DNA from: Chloroflexota bacterium | GTDB taxonomy: Bacteria > Chloroflexota > Dehalococcoidia > Lucifugimonadales > UBA3495 | DNA length: 22,378 nt | NCBI GenBank assembly: GCA_022561675.1 | Contig: JADFQT010000002.1 | Coordinates: forward strand, 1-22,378 | Direction of reading: 5' to 3' | Shown here: positions 22,005 to 22,378 of the stretch, one piece after another | How the letters are laid out: the number at the start of each line of letters is the position of its first letter | Numbering within the stretch: the first letter of the stretch is position 1 | The notes under the pieces: model-generated | What the model was told of the DNA's origin: nothing | What the model saw: only the letters and a program-made list of their open reading frames with translations | Databases searched by the model: none | Program-made: the position numbers and the translations under genes

Positions 22005-22378
22005 ATGGCCGAACCGGTGGTAGACATATCCAATCCCCCCGTCGGTGAGCCGGTGGAGATGCTGCTCAACATGGGGCCGCAGCACCCGTCGACTCACGGC
22101 GTGTTTCGCATGGTCCTCTGGGTGGATGGCGAAAAAATCGTGAGGGCGGAGCCTCACATCGGGTATCTGCACCGGGGATCGGAAAAGCTCTGCGAAGGAG
22201 AGCAGTATCATCAGGTAATTACCCTGTTCGACCGCATGGACTACATCGGCAACTTCAACAACGAGCTGGTCTATTGCATGGCGGTGGAGCAGTTGATGGG
22301 ACTGACTGTTCCGGAGCGTGCCGAGTACGTGCGGGTCATCCTCTGCGAGCTCAACCGTATCGCCAGCCATCTACTCTA
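22005..22378 (+). CDS. nuoD: NADH-quinone oxidoreductase subunit D (49 kDa), 5' part (cut by window end)
   Basis: The first 124 residues of NuoD, the subunit forming the quinone-binding cavity with NuoB. Diagnostic blocks are LNMGPQHPSTHGVFR, HIGYLHRGSEKL and FDRMDYIGNFNNE; the His in QHPSTHG lies at the quinone site. The frame is open to the window end. ATG 22005 follows the second HicB-like gene by 7 bases, with no strong ribosome site, suggesting translational coupling to that gene. Confidence 0.95.
   Translation, partial: MAEPVVDISNPPVGEPVEMLLNMGPQHPSTHGVFRMVLWVDGEKIVRAEPHIGYLHRGSEKLCEGEQYHQVITLFDRMDYIGNFNNELVYCMAVEQLMGLTVPERAEYVRVILCELNRIASHLL

Noticed and set aside
1..22378. CRISPR array, prophage, integron or replication origin
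   Set aside because: No regularly spaced repeats, phage structural genes, integrase or DnaA-box cluster were seen.

Overview
The window reads as a chromosomal segment of a free-living, GC-rich bacterium. It carries a respiratory complex I operon, acetate/acyl-CoA activation, a cobalt-type nitrile hydratase and the genes for the nickel-pincer nucleotide (NPN) cofactor. The gene mix, many GTG/TTG starts and a GTCATTGCGAG-type intergenic palindrome suggest a Chloroflexota (Dehalococcoidia-like) genome. That placement is inference and was not tested.

Layout, left to right. (1) 1-2885: a signalling cluster on the + strand, with the C-terminal part of a sensor-domain protein, a PAS/HisKA_3 histidine kinase, a NarL-type response regulator split by a -1 frameshift, an operator-like palindrome, a terminator and a stand-alone degenerate receiver. 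(2) 3043-6788: larE and larC, then a full-length paralogue of the first sensor-domain protein, then larB. LarE, LarC and LarB make the NPN cofactor; no larA is present. (3) 6899-7375 (-): an SRPBCC-fold protein, with a hairpin between it and larB. (4) 7595-9696 (+): nitrile hydratase beta, then alpha (cobalt motif), then a frameshifted activator, then a small six-cysteine protein. (5) 9872-10882: two small membrane proteins (DUF423, DUF805) separated by the palindromic repeat. (6) 11032-14274 (-): acetyl-CoA synthetase followed by a family III CoA-transferase. (7) 14605-14681: tRNA-Val(GAC) with an unusual C at position 33, then an 832-residue O-antigen-ligase-like membrane protein with TPRs. 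(8) 17315-18629: a gene-poor scar holding the N-terminal HTH part of an IS630-like transposase. (9) 18630-19769: a fused CinA-like and NadD-like protein. (10) 19832 to the end: a sigma70-type promoter followed by nuoA, nuoB, nuoC, two small HicB-like genes and nuoD, which is cut by the window end.

Points of most interest: two HicB-like genes inside the complex I operon between nuoC and nuoD; the CinA-like/NadD-like fusion whose CinA half lacks the usual active-site motif; paralogous sensor proteins placed before a kinase and inside the lar cluster; larB with no usable ATG, apparently read from an ATC codon; the C33 tRNA; and two -1 frameshifts, each explained by one C missing from a C run. 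The frameshifts may be sequence errors rather than biology.

All family calls come from reading translated motifs by eye. No database search was possible.
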